Assembly (NCBI GenBank): GCA_943735955.1
Contig: OX030957.1
Span: 12,638,517-12,702,516, forward strand
Direction: 5' to 3'
DNA length: 64,000 nt
Source: Piscicola geometra
Taxonomy: Eukaryota; Annelida; Clitellata; Hirudinida; Piscicolidae
Notes under the pieces: model-generated
Told to the model about the DNA's origin: nothing
Databases searched by the model: none
What the model saw: only the letters and a program-made list of their open reading frames with translations
Position numbers and translations under genes: made by a program
Shown: positions 51,530 to 64,000 of the stretch, in pieces
Position numbering within the stretch: the first letter of the stretch is position 1
How the letters are laid out: each line of letters starts with the position of its first letter

Positions 51530-53316
51530 CCCATTAACGCATACTGTCCTTTTTTAAGGACAGCAATAAAAAGTTTTTTTTATAATAGTTATCTTGATTA
51601 TATTTATTATCTTTGCAACTAATCCTGTTCTATATAAACTGAAGTCTTTGTTAAAAAAAATTTTGGTGATTTGAAATTGATAGATTGTTTCGATATTCTG
51701 ATTTTTCGAGGCGATAACTAAATTTTTTGTGTTTTTGTCATGGCTCATGAAAAAAAATTATTTATAATTTTATTTAATGTCTACCATTCATAATTTATAA
51801 CATTATTTTATTGTTATTCATTCTTATATCTTATTTTAAAATAAATTTCATTTTACATGTAATATTATTTCCAAAAACTGTGTTTTATTGAGTGTCCTTT
51901 TTTAAGGACGCTATGCAGTAATACTGATGGTAAAAACAATTATTTTCAGATTCGCTCTTCATGAAGTCATTAGTATTTTGGAAGATGACAATGATTTCTT
52001 TTCAGCAGATATAGACATTATTCCTCCTACTGACCCAAACTGCTCTGATGAGGATAGTGGACCCGAAGATGGTGAAGGTACCCTAGATAATTTATCAAGA
52101 AACCAGCTAAATGCAGAAGCAGAAATAGTAATTTCCAAAATTGGGGAAGAGAAAACCACTATAAGTAGAGAAGAAACTGCTGTAAAAAGGCCAGCTAAAA
52201 AAAAGTAAAATTGATCGGAGATGGACCAAAAAAGACATTACTACTGGATTATTGGCAGATAATAGTTCAGAGAACAAACCAAATTTAGAAAACATGTCTC
52301 CTCTCACATTGGTTAATTTATTTTTGGATGTACCAGTCATCAAGCTAATAACAGACATGTCAAATTTATATGACAGCCAAAAACTAAAACAGCTGAATGC
52401 TACTGAAAATGAATATAGAGTGGTGCTGGCTTTACTCATGCTTTCAGGTTATGTTCCTTTGGCCAACCGCAGGATGTACTGGGAACAGAGCGACGATGTA
52501 CACAATCTAGCTGTAAGACTGTCAACAGATTTGAAGAGTTATTAAGATATTTGCATTGCAATGACAACGAGAAAATTAATAAGTTAGACAAGATGGCCAA
52601 AGTGCGTCCATTATTTGATGCTATGAATGAAAGATTTCTCAAATTTTGGCCCAAAGAATGTCATTTGGCGATTGATGAATCAATGGTTCCATATTATGGA
52701 AGGCATTCATCAAAACAGTTTATCAGAGGAAAACCCATAAGGTTTGGATATAAAGTTTGGTGCCTAAATAATAGGCTTGGGTATTTGGTAAACTGTTACC
52801 CGTATCAAGGAGCCTCGGAAGAGTTCAATAGCGAATTAGGACTTGGTGGATCAGTGGTATCTAAACTAATAAAATGCTTACCAAAAGACACTCCATGTTA
52901 TACTGAAATATTTATAATTTTTTCATATGGTTTCAAACAGATCAAAAAAGAAAAAAAAGAATCCATGAATTTAGCTAAAAGCGTGTTGCAGATGTCCGAT
53001 ACGATGGAAAAGATCATTTTATTGGTAAAATTGAAGATGGCCAAAAAATAATGCAAGCAATGTGGAAAGAAAGTGGAAAAGAAATGCCTTGAATGTAATG
53101 TAGCTTTACATTTGGAGTGCTTCAGCATCTACCATGAATCGTGATTACCGTCAGTAGCAATGCATAGTGTCCTTTTTAAAGGACATTTTTTATTTTCATT
53201 ATAACTTTTTTTGTATAAAATATTTCAGACTAATTTTTTGATTTTATTTTTTAGAATCAGTTTTTCAATAAAATGTAAAAAAATTAATTAATTCCTTTGA
53301 GTCATGCGTTAATGGG
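51530..53316 (+). mobile_element. piggyBac transposon, copy 1
   Basis: 1787 bp bounded by 13-bp perfect inverted tips CCCATTAACGCAT and flanked by TTAA on both sides (51526-51529 and 53317-53320), the piggyBac target signature. Subterminal inverted repeats of about 40 bp (51894-51934 and 53144-53184) share a GTCCTTTTTTAAGGAC hairpin and the TATGCAGTAATACTGATGG block. A further hairpin is at 51546-51561. The internal transposase is broken (listed separately). Confidence 0.95.
51927..53144 (+). pseudogene. piggyBac transposase, frameshifted and internally deleted
   Basis: The reading frame changes at least three times: 51927-52208 (acidic N-terminus with IIPPTDPNCSDEDSG), 52252-52545 (MSPLTLVNLFLDVPVIKLIT and ALLMLSGYVPLANRRMYW), and 52551-53051 (core with HLAIDESMVPYYGRHSSKQF, the first catalytic Asp region, and RFGYKVWCLNN). 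Beyond this the expected second Asp block (a DNFF/Y-type motif) is missing, pointing to an internal deletion near 52900. The C-terminal Cys-rich finger (CKQCGKKVEKKCLEC, then HLECF) follows an in-frame stop and ends at 53144. About 400 codons remain against roughly 550-600 in active relatives. Confidence 0.9.
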
Positions 53317-53320
53317 TTAA

Positions 53321-56300
53321 ATCATTCTAAATATTTTCAATGATATAAAAATAAAAACCAGGTAAAAATATTTCTTTGCAAAAAACTGTCTTCTGAAGGG
53401 TGAGAATCAATGGAATGTGCATGACATGGTGATGAGGTTGAGGCAGTGCCTTAAATCTTCCACAAAATGTTCCTTCTCACTCCCACCTTTCAACTTTCTC
53501 AAATTCTTTTTGCCACTTTGAAGTTTAACTTTTTATCTTTTTCCCATTATTTTTCTATTATATACTTTATTTTTTCAATAAATTAGAAAATAATTTAATA
53601 ATTTATTTTTAACTATGTAGTAAATTTAAAAAAACAGTCGTACCACTATGAACACCTACAATCAGTAATACAAATCTGGACATTTATTCCCCGAAAATGT
53701 TTAATATAAACCTAACTAAATTCTTATTTTAAAGTAAATTCCTAAAATTAATTTAAAAACTGAACTATAGAATTCCTTGATACTCTTCATTGAAACCGAA
53801 TCCAAAAGTCCCTAAAGGTCTCTGGTTGATTGCATGCAAGCACTAGCAATCCAATGCTATGCAGGCAGCTTGCACGGCTAATGGAGTGCAGGAAGGGGCA
53901 CTGTTTGAGGCAAGAAAAGGTAACGGAAGGCAATCACATAAAACAAGACTACATATTCAAGCCTTAAGGTATGACCATGGGTCAGAGATCTAGGTCATGA
54001 CCTGCTTTCTACGCTTTGCATTGGTCGCATGCACTACACCGGATTTATACGGAATCCTGAATAAACAAAAAGAATTTGAAAAAGTCTGAAAAAGTTATTC
54101 ACTTCCAAGTAGTAAATTTCATATGGAAAAATTTTAAGATTTGAAAAAAAACATAAAATAAAGTTCTTTTTAAAAAATTATACTTTTCGAGTTATTAATA
54201 TTTTAAATTTTGGAACTAATGAGTTTGTCCTCCATTCAACCAATAAGTTGCAATTAGAGACTTTAAAAGCTCAGCTATTATTTTTCAACAATACAACACA
54301 TACATTTACAATTTTGAAAATGTGACATTTTAATGGAACAATTGTATCAATAATATATATTATTGAAAAGTTCTTTAGAATTATATTTTTAATCAGTTTG
54401 AATTTTGTAAACTTTTTGTTTTTAAACATCATTATTTCTAAAAACTTTAGAGAAGAATGTGAAAAATGCAACTTTTAATTAAAGATTTTAAAATTTAAAG
54501 TTTTCAAGCTTTCAATTTTTCTTGGTACTTTATAATTCATATTTTCAAAATAATTTCTTAAACGTGTGACTGAATTATGGAATATTACTTTTTGATTGAG
54601 TTTTGTTTAAAATTAAAGTTTTTTTTTGTTTTTTAATGTTTCAAGTTAATTTAAAAAAACTAAAGCCAGACTAACCCATTTTTCAAAAAAAAGATTTATA
54701 TTCGCAAATCCCGGAATGAAAAAAAAAGAAAAATAATGATCATTAAAAAAAGTATATATATGTATAAATGTTTGATTAATAGTTGAAATATTTGAAGTAA
54801 AAGGAAAAATTTTTCATTAAACACAAGATTAGCAGATTTTCTGGAGTATCAGGTTGATGGAGGGAAAGATGAAGTAGGTGGACGAATTAATTATTGAAAA
54901 GTTTAAGAAATTCTTTTGTTTGAAAAATTTGAAAACGTATTTTCTGAAAAATAGGAAAAAAAAGTTCTATTAAAATTAAATTTAATATGCAATAACTTTA
55001 ATGAACTATCCAACCTATAATTTAAAAAACATGACATAGTATATAATTTTCATGGAGATCCCATTCATAACGTAAAGATTACCTAAGGACTTCATAGCTG
55101 GTCGTAATGCCAAGGAATAGTTAGGTTTGGTGGCTGGAGCTCTACTGCAAGAAGCGCCTGATCAAGAAGGCTTTGCGTAATCCAGGGGATGGGTTCATGC
55201 ATAATAAAGTTGAAGAAGGAAGAGATTGATGATTAGACGTTGTGTAATGACGAAAATTAGTTTTGTGTAATCGAGTTAGGCGCTGGAACAAGAAAGCCAC
55301 TCTATAATGCCTGCAAGCGATCAATTGATTGTATTGGCGTGTGAATGTTTCACTGATTTAGTTTTTACGTAGCGCATTGGTAAACTATCTAGTTTGTAGA
55401 TGTCAGTTTTTCTCCAATTATTCCAACTTATACATTTTTCCAAAAGGAAATACTCAACTATTAGTGCTAAGTGCTGCCACATGTATGCATTTGCGAGCTA
55501 TAGAAAACATGTTCAAATTTCTTTGAGGAAAATTTTTCTTTAAAGTTTCGAATTGAATCGATTATTTTATAATTTAATGAGATGAAAACTCAGAAATAAT
55601 CCGGTAAAGACATCAATTTTGCACTCGCCTGTAACGAGAAATCTTAGTATTAGTGTATAAAATAACTTTAAATAAAATGTTTGAAAAATTGTTTCAAACG
55701 AAAATACTTGAAACACTTTAAAAAACAGGTTTTTTAAATGATTGGTTTTTCGAAAGAGCCGATGACTTCAAAAGAGTCATTACACTTTGATTTGATCTCT
55801 GAGGCTTGATATGCATCCGTCACGCATCGATAACGCTTGAACGATTTTGCATAACGAAAGTGTTTAATAGTTTTGAAAATATGGAAAAATAAATATTTTG
55901 AAAATATTCATACAAAAAACTTTCTTTGATTTAAAAAAATGTTTACTCATTGAAATAGTTGTCGAGGGGTTTTATTCCAAAGCTACTTTATACAGCAAAA
56001 GTAACTTGAACCCACCCGCTTGAGGGGTGCTCCTTGCAAACACTATTGAGTAGAAAAACAATTTTTTTTATTTGTCATCAAACACATACTTTTGTATCTA
56101 AACATATGCAATTTGTCGTTATGCGTACATACATGTAGGTGACTTCGTGTGTATTTATATATATTCAAGCTGGGAGTTTTGCAGTTGGAAACAAGCGTTC
56201 CATATGAGTGGGGTTTCGTTTGAATTAAAATCGTTATGACTTTTGAGAACGGAACTAGAAATTATAATTTGAAGAAAATACTTTCTTGAAACTTAAGTTT

Positions 56301-57054
56301 TTTAATACAATTTCAAGACTCTGTTTCAATATTAATAGGTTAACTCAATCAAGGAAACTCAACAAATTCAAGGTGAGAACATGAATAAATTTAGAAAGAA
56401 ATTTTTACATTAAAAAAATTCTTCTTCCAGGAACCCATCCTTATTTCGGAATGCTTTATGGAAAAATTAAACTGTATAAAAAGTTGTTTAATTTTTTAAA
56501 TATAGATTAAAACTTTGGGAAAAATATGTAAAAAGAAAACGAGTTTTAAAAATGAATTTGAAAATTTTTTTTTGTGAAATTTGTAAACCTATAAAAATTC
56601 AGCGTAGTAAAATAATATTTGCTAATAGGTCAACAATCGGGAAATTTTTTTTTTCACCAAAAAAATATAAGTAAGTTTTTTACTTTTATTTTTTTGGTAT
56701 TTAAACAAAATTATTTAAAAAAGATTTTAAAATATAAGGTTTGAATTATTGAAACGTTGCCAATATTTTTTCTTAAATAACATTTGAAGTGACCATTCTC
56801 CGTATCAAGAAACGGTTATCAATCAAAAAACCATTTTTCTAAATAACTTTTAGATTTGCCCTTAGCAGAAAAAACTTCCAAACTTTTTTTAATGCACACA
56901 ATTGTTTACGAAAAAACCTAACTTCAAAGGTTTTAAACAAGTCTTTTCAGTTTAGTTTATTTGGAGACGTACTCATAGAGCGGTGGGCGCCATTTTCCGA
57001 CTTTATTCATTAAGTTTCGATAAATCAATTATTTATAATCACTTATAAAGACTT
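53321..57054. other. No recognised gene
   Basis: AT-rich sequence with many A/T homopolymer runs and only short chance frames; a moderately GC-richer patch at about 53800-54060 has no assignable content. Confidence 0.45.
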
Positions 57055-57059
57055 ATGCG

Positions 57060-57138
57060 CACTCAGGCGACGATAGGAATCGAACCCACGCTATTGAGTC
57101 AATCGCCAAGTGCTCTACCATTAGGCTACTCCATGTTC
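57060..57138 (-). mobile_element. tRNA-like sequence (SINE head or tRNA pseudogene)
   Basis: On minus, GGAGTAGCCTAATGGTAGAG contains an A-box-like TAGCCTAATGGTAGAGC, and GGGTTCGATTCC about 35 bases later is a near-perfect B-box. The anticodon arm does not fold canonically and the T-stem needs G-U pairs, so a functional tRNA is unlikely; a tRNA-derived SINE or pseudogene fits better. Confidence 0.6.
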
Positions 57139-59340
57139 AAAAACAACTCATATCTACTCATTGAGCCTCTGTGAACCTTATGGGCTCTTCGCTCACGTTA
57201 TTTACATGCGAAGGGACATTTTCAGCCGGTCTTTGTTCCCCTGAGCTTTAATGACATGTGGTTTAGCTGCGAATCTTTTCAGACTTTATCCGCGCGACTT
57301 AAAAGTTTTAGGGTGAATGAAAAACTTATGCATTCTCACATATCTTCTAAACTTTTGCTTTCAATGGATCTATTGGTAGAAAGATCTGAAGAATTCTTTT
57401 CCAAATATTACGAACTTGTTTATTTGTTAAAGGCAAGAAACTCAAATGTGTGTCACAATTTGAAGGAATTGAAATCTCTTTTCTCAAACCTCCGATAAGA
57501 TTAAATGAGAATTTAAATAGATTTTTGCAGATTCTGCCATTTTTCGGAGTGGATTGAGCCAATTCACAGGCTAATATGACTGCCTCGAGCTCTGAAAACT
57601 TCCACTCTAACTCACATCTTCAGCATCATATTCCTTTTTCCATGCAAATTTCATTTGCGTTCACATCGAAAACAAAACTCTCTTTTAGATAAATTTTTTT
57701 TAATGTTCCTATTACAGCAACACTCTAATATTTTCTACTGGGTGATAAGACTACAAGTCACACCATGGAAGAGAATCACATCTCAAAAGAATTAAAGGCG
57801 TAAAAGTTCAATAGCAAAAAAGTAACCTCTAGCAAAAAGTATTGTCTGAAGCTAAAAGTGTCACAAAGAAAGTTGTTGTCAAGGCCTTCACTGCACTTCC
57901 TTATCGAGATGTTGTTGCATGGGGAGTGGCCCCTTAAGGGGACTTACATGTTGACGATTATTTAACCTTCCAAGATGATTCAACGCTTTGAACTAAAAAC
58001 TATTTCATCTTAATTTGCTTTTAGAATTATCGCGTATTATAATTGTCTCTTAAAACTCGTTTTTGAAAGTTGAACAGTGTTTAAATATGAAAAGTTTAAA
58101 TTACTTTTTGAGAATTGCTACTGAATCGATACGAGTATTTAAATATTTAAAAATTATATTTTATTTCAAAGAACATTTTTAATGATGTAGAAAAGATGCA
58201 GACGTGACAAAAGAGACCGACAATGATGCTTGTTTTATACATTTTCTCTCTGATGTCTCATGCAATTGCAAGTAATTTAGAGAAGAATAATATATCTTTA
58301 TAATGTAATAATATTCTGAACTAAAAACTAAAAGATGACTGAAGAGTATTATTTAATTTTCTAAAAATTTCATTTAATAAATAAATAATAAATAACTCTA
58401 GATACAAAAATGAAACAGTAAAAGTATATAAAGACCTGTAATACTTATTCGATGGTTTTTTTAAATAGCATTAAAAAACTCTCAAACCATTTAGTGAAAA
58501 CTCTTGAAGACCACTTGAGAACGGAAATTGGCTCTAGTTGAACGAACTTCCAGAAAGAATTTGCTATTTGGGTATAAAATGAAGTTTATTATCATATTAA
58601 TAATATAAAAACTAAGTGACTTGGATTTTGGGTAAAATAAAGTAGATTTTTTAATTTCTTAACGAGATAAAAGTATTTAAAAAAAGTTAAATATAAACTA
58701 TGATTTGTTACTTGGAGTAAGGCAAGAATTAAAATGCAATTACTTCAAGTTCTAAAAAAATTCAAAGTTTAAAGCAAAACTTTAAGGATTAATTTTAAAA
58801 TGTTAAAACTGATTAGAAACTGCAAAAATCTATTTCAATTTGCCCTTCAAAGAAAATGAATGCTATGAAAAAAAATAAAAAGTTCATGAAAAAGCCAAAC
58901 TCATTTGCTTGACATGGCTCATATAAAGGGAAGATTACAGTCATTTGCGATTTGAAAATAATAGGATATTTTAAGCTTATCTGATACCTTCAAAATCTGA
59001 AAATCAATTTTTTAAATAAATATTTAGAAGGTATTTTTTTAAACTTTTGAAGCATTTCCGAGGTTCAGGAAAAGTAGATTCTAGTGCCTAACAAAAGAAT
59101 GCTTTTGGTAATAATCACTTCAAAGTTTGCTCCACCTTCAAGGCTCAAACAGCCCATACACAGATGATTAAGGCTCATTTCATCTATGTTATAGCGCCCA
59201 TTTCATGCGTTTTAACATCGGCTTGATTATGTTTTATGTGTGGTTCTGGTAATGATGCTTGTTGTATAGTTTTATGTTGTAATCATTATCCACCCAGACC
59301 GTTATCAAAGCTATCTAATTTCAAATATTATCTTCATATA
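57139..59340. other. No recognised gene; one 80-codon ORF at 57256-57498
   Basis: The plus frame at 57256-57498 (LKSFRVNEKLMHSHISSKLL and so on) is leucine/serine-rich and helical-looking, preceded by a TTTTCAG acceptor-like site near 57222. I do not recognise it. The rest is AT-rich without arrays. Confidence 0.3.
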
Positions 59341-59349
59341 TAAAGATTT

Positions 59350-59780
<431 letters not shown>

Positions 59781-59934
59781 TTGTGCACTTAAAAAATTGT
59801 CGTTTGCCACAAAACTTGATTCATGTTCCTCAATTATGCAAATTGCAATGGTACAGGTGTGCCTTCTTCGGTAATACTCCTGTATTGACCCACCTCTTCC
59901 ATCACTCATGCAATCCACATGTTTGCGCAAGCAT

Positions 59935-59972
59935 CATCATCATGATCTTCATCATCGTCATCATCATCGCCC

Positions 59973-60060
<88 letters not shown>

Positions 60061-60162
60061 TATCATCATTATTATCATCATTATTATCATCATCATTATC
60101 ATCATTATTATCATCATTATTATCATCATCATCATCATCATTATCATCATTATCATCATTTA
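59935..60162. repeat. (ATC)n / (ATT)n microsatellite
   Basis: ATC triplets for about 125 bp, then a mixed ATC/ATT zone. Sequence after it (60163-60370) stays open in one plus frame but has no recognisable motif. Confidence 0.95.
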
Positions 60163-60370
60163 CCAGGTAATTGTTTTCGGTGGCGACAACTTGGCGCTGA
60201 ATAAAGAAGTATTATTTAATATTTCAGATGACGATCTGTCTTTCATTTTGCAACACGCTCAATCTTTCCATTCATTTTTCTTGCTTCATGTCAACGTGGA
60301 AAGGCTGTTCCTTTTCCTCAAAATCACATGCATTTTGGCTTTTCTCAAACAAAAACATTTATTTCTTTGA

Positions 60371-60989
60371 AATGATTTTAATAAAACTGTTTTTTTAGTT
60401 TTAAGATATAAAACATAATTTGTCTCTTTGGTGTTTAGGGTGCTTTGTTTTTGGTTTAATTATATTCTAGTATCATTTTTTCATTTGTTTAAAAAACGTT
60501 GCAAAGATAAGTTATAAATTATTTCGTCTCTGCTAACAATTTTTTTTATAAGAAGCATTCTTAATCGAGTTTTAATTTTCCAAACAAAATTTTAAAAGCT
60601 AAAATTTGGGAATTTTGAAGTAAATTTCGTTTCAAATTTCTTTTTATTTTGAAACTTCTCAATCAAATATAAAGTAACAACGTTTTCAAACCCCCTAAAA
60701 TTCAGAGTGTCTAGGCAAATTAAATTCAACGGACTCTTCCATTCAAACCAAAACACTTTCGGTCATTTTAAAAATGCATTTTGAATAAAAGTCTCAGTTG
60801 CAGAGCTTTTCCGAAACGCACAACAAAACACCAATCAGTGCTGCGAAAAAAACTCTAAAAGATCAGTTGTCTTAGAGAAAAAGTTATAGTATTCAGTTAA
60901 TATAAATTTTAATTACTGAAATAAATATTGAATAAAAATTATAAATAATTAATTTAAATCTTTCAAATCATTTCTCAGCAACAAACAAT
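60371..60989. other. No recognised gene
   Basis: AT-rich sequence without ORF, repeat array or RNA signal that I can support. Confidence 0.5.
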
Positions 60990-61074
60990 CAATACGGGTT
61001 ACTAGGGCGTTGTTTGCACTCAAACCTAGGACCATCAAGCCGAGAGTCGTTACACACTCGGCCACCCGTTCACC
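60990..61074 (-). mobile_element. tRNA-derived SINE head, same family as the copy at 21693-21884
   Basis: On minus it begins GGTGAACGGGTGGCCGAGTG and contains ACGACTCTCGGCTTG and a B-box-like GGTTTGAGTGC. The head aligns throughout with the SINE that abuts ANKMY2 exon 5. The body beyond about 60990 is not clearly preserved. Confidence 0.65.
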
Positions 61075-61578
61075 GTCCAAGAGAAGAAATGACTCAAAGA
61101 AACAAACAAATCAACTCATAGCCACTTCAGCCAATCACTTCGGTAAACTTGCGTGTTGACTCAATATCGAAATAAAATCGCTCTTCCTACGAGTTGCTTG
61201 GAACTCTTAAAAAGTGGCTAACTTTATTGAACCTCTCTTCTTTGAAAAAGTAGACGATATCAAAAACCTTGAACTATATTCATGGAGTGCCCTTGGAATC
61301 ATTTTGAATAAGACCAGGTCTGCATGCTCATTAAAAACTGTGTCCACGTTAATCTATTTAAAATAATAAACTTTTAAATAATTAAGTTCTGAATGACTGA
61401 AGAACATCTTGAGGCCAACAGCTTTAACATCAAAAAACATTTTTTGCAAAAAATATATAAATTGTGAAAACCGAATTGTAATTTTTCATGTATTTTTTAA
61501 AAATATTTTTTTTGCTTTTCTTTGTATATTGCAAGCTAAGAGTGGAGCTAGTGAGATAAAGTTATTTGTAGTTATTAC

Positions 61579-62259
61579 CAGGGGCGGCGATCTGCGGAAA
61601 ATCTTGGGGGGGTCCTCCCCAAGGTTGGAATCGAAGAACCGGTATCGACCAATACAGTAAAAGCAATACTATTTAGTATTGTTTGCTGTAGTGCAAATTA
61701 TTTTTGTATCAACTATTAATATTTGTGTCACTAAACATTAAAAAAAAATTTGATACTCAATATAAATACTTTTCTATTGCCACTATGAGCAATTTGAAGA
61801 AAAACAATAGCGATTTTAGTGAATTTTATTATTTGTCTTCTATATAACTTCAATTACAACTAGCCATCAACCCATCAAATACCATTTATAACATCTTGTT
61901 TTCCATTTATTTCTGAGAACAATAGTTTAAAAAATTACAAATGGATTTTAATTTGCCAAAGTTATAAACAAATATACATTAGGAAATTTTTTTTGGCCCA
62001 TAGTGTATATTTAGACTCTAAATATACACTGTAGGCCATTTAGATAACATAAAATACCCTCACTGCCTGTCCTCCTGCCCTCTCCCTACAGCTCATTTAT
62101 TCCAATTTCCAAAAAGACCCTTTCGAATGTCTGACCGACTGGCAAATTCTTCTGCTAGCTTTTTCAAATCTAGACTGTCAAGTATATCCTGATGTGCATG
62201 ACAAACGGCCAGTGAATTCAAGCGAGGCTGTGTCATAGGTGCACGCAACCATGTCTTAA
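61579..62259 (-). mobile_element. hAT-type transposon, copy B (3' end only)
   Basis: It starts at the tip CAGGGGCGGCGATC and is an inverted homologue of the last part of copy A (37821-38466). Shared are the CCGGTATCGACCAATACAGTA segment, the long AT tail and the C-terminal codons ([11 protein letters not shown] type). It is cut at a TTAA (62256-62259) by the piggyBac copy 2 insertion; the remainder must lie beyond position 64046, outside the window. The 8 bp before the tip are gttattac; the partner duplication cannot be seen. Confidence 0.88.
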
Positions 62260-64000
62260 CCCATTAACGCATGACTCAAAGGAATTAATTAATTTTTTTA
62301 CATTTTATTGAAAAACTGATTCTAAAAAATAAAATCAAAAAATTAGTCTGAAATATTTTATACAAAAAAAGTTATAATGAAAATAAAAAATGTCCTTTAA
62401 AAAGGACACTATGCATTGCTACTGACGGTAATCACGATTCATGGTAGATGCTGAAGCACTCCAAATGTAAAGCTACATTACATTCAAGGCATTTCTTTTC
62501 CACTTTCTTTCCACATTGCTTGCATTATTTTTTGGCCATCTTCAATTTTACCAATAAAATGATCTTTTCCATCGTATCGGACATCTGCAACACGCTTTTA
62601 GCTAAATTCATGGATTCTTTTTTTTCTTTTTTGATCTGTTTGAAACCATATGAAAAAATTATAAATATTTCAGTATAACATGGAGTGTCTTTTGGTAAGC
62701 ATTTTATTAGTTTAGATACCACTGATCCACCAAGTCCTAATTCGCTATTGAACTCTTCCGAGGCTCCTTGATACGGGTAACAGTTTACCAAATACCCAAG
62801 CCTATTATTTAGGCACCAAACTTTATATCCAAACCTTATGGGTTTTCCTCTGATAAACTGTTTTGATGAATGCCTTCCATAATATGGAACCATTGATTCA
62901 TCAATCGCCAAATGACATTCTTTGGGCCAAAATTTGAGAAATCTTTCATTCATAGCATCAAATAATGGACGCACTTTGGCCATCTTGTCTAACTTATTAA
63001 TTTTCTCGTTGTCATTGCAATGCAAATATCTTAATAACTCTTCAAATCTGTTGACAGTCTTACAGCTAGATTGTGTACATCGTCGCTCTGTTCCCAGTAC
63101 ATCCTGCGGTTGGCCAAAGGAACATAACCTGAAAGCATGAGTAAAGCCAGCACCACTCTATATTCATTTTCAGTAGCATTCAGCTGTTTTAGTTTTTGGC
63201 TGTCATATAAATTTGACATGTCTGTTATTAGCTTGATGACTGGTACATCCAAAAATAAATTAACCAATGTGAGAGGAGACATGTTTTCTAAATTTGGTTT
63301 GTTCTCTGAACTATTATCTGCCAATAATCCAGTAGTAATGTCTTTTTTGGTCCATCTCCGATCAATTTTACTTTTTTTTAGCTGGCCTTTTTACAGCAGT
63401 TTCTTCTCTACTTATAGTGGTTTTCTCTTCCCCAATTTTGGAAATTACTATTTCTGCTTCTGCATTTAGCTGGTTTCTTGATAAATTATCTAGGGTACCT
63501 TCACCATCTTCGGGTCCACTATCCTCATCAGAGCAGTTTGGGTCAGTAGGAGGAATAATGTCTATATCTGCTGAAAAGAAATCATTGTCATCTTCCAAAA
63601 TACTAATGACTTCATGAAGAGCGAATCTGAAAATAATTGTTTTTACCATCAGTATTACTGCATAGCGTCCTTAAAAAAGGACACTCAATAAAACACAGTT
63701 TTTGGAAATAATATTACATGTAAAATGAAATTTATTTTAAAATAAGATATAAGAATGAATAACAATAAAATAATGTTATAAATTATGAATGGTAGACATT
63801 AAATAAAATTATAAATAATTTTTTTTCATGAGCCATGACAAAAACACAAAAAATTTAGTTATCGCCTCGAAAAATCAGAATATCGAAACAATCTATCAAT
63901 TTCAAATCACCAAAATTTTTTTTAACAAAGACTTCAGTTTATATAGAACAGGATTAGTTGCAAAGATAATAAATATAATCAAGATAACTATTATAAAAAA
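62260..64000 (-). mobile_element. piggyBac transposon, copy 2 (runs off the window)
   Basis: Inverted copy of the element at 51530-53316, beginning with CCCATTAACGCAT after TTAA (62256-62259). Alignment with copy 1 places the window edge 46 bp short of the other tip, so the full length would again be 1787 bp. All transposase fragments translate identically to copy 1. Confidence 0.95.
62432..63649 (-). pseudogene. piggyBac transposase pseudogene, copy 2
   Basis: It carries the same four pieces with the same frameshift points, stop and internal deletion as copy 1, in inverse order on minus: N-terminal acidic part 63368-63649, middle 63031-63324, core 62525-63025, Cys-rich end to 62432. It therefore cannot make active transposase. 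Confidence 0.9.

Noticed and set aside
57060..57138. Functional tRNA gene
   Set aside because: A and B boxes are present, but the anticodon arm and T-stem do not pair canonically, so a SINE or pseudogene is more likely.

Overview
The window is metazoan nuclear DNA: AT-rich, with interrupted protein genes that have ordinary GT-AG introns, and with a heavy load of microsatellites, minisatellites, tRNA-derived SINEs, a LINE remnant and several DNA-transposon families. There are no bacterial-style operons or ribosome binding sites. The gene set (a TSPN collagen, METTL13, ANKMY2, PPP1R16) points to an invertebrate animal; the phylum cannot be fixed from the sequence alone.

Layout. 1-5.8 kb: the 5' exons of a PPP1R16-type protein phosphatase 1 regulatory subunit on the minus strand, with a 1.35-kb foldback (giant inverted repeat) element and an (AGT)n array in its introns. 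5.8-14.6 kb: mostly non-coding, with AT-rich tandem repeats and a truncated non-LTR retrotransposon (9.3-10.6 kb). 14.68-23.86 kb: a complete 8-exon ANKMY2 gene on plus. Its intron 4 was built by two SINEs, a hAT transposon and a 3.3-kb foldback element inserted into one another. 24.29-31.93 kb: a complete 14-exon METTL13 (dual eEF1A methyltransferase) gene on minus, tail to tail with ANKMY2; intron 10 is a 3-kb satellite block. 33.07-44.7 kb: a collagen gene on plus with a thrombospondin N-terminal-like (TSPN) domain followed by interrupted Gly-X-Y exons, head to head with METTL13. A second hAT-type element with a perfect 8-bp target duplication sits between its TSPN linker and its triple helix, and a 137-codon ORF with a signal-peptide-like start lies in a late intron. 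44.7-61.5 kb: no recognised gene, but a 620-bp (TTGA)n array, a (TG)n array, an (ATC)n array, tRNA-like SINEs and one piggyBac copy. 61.6-64 kb: the end of another hAT copy, interrupted by a second, oppositely oriented piggyBac copy that runs off the window.

The reading frames of ANKMY2 (544 aa) and METTL13 (700 aa) close exactly across all proposed splice junctions, which is strong support for those models. The collagen model also keeps frame through 22 exons, but its 5' start is not seen and its 3' end is uncertain.

Most of the novelty lies in the repeats. There is a possible family of long foldback elements with GGATG(T/C)AG tips, 16-bp iterated repeats and, in one copy, a 9-bp target duplication. 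Satellite arrays have become intronic or coding sequence. A SINE abuts the acceptor of an ANKMY2 exon. Complementary (GAU)n and (AUC)n tracts lie inside the collagen pre-mRNA. Two piggyBac copies share the same frameshifts.
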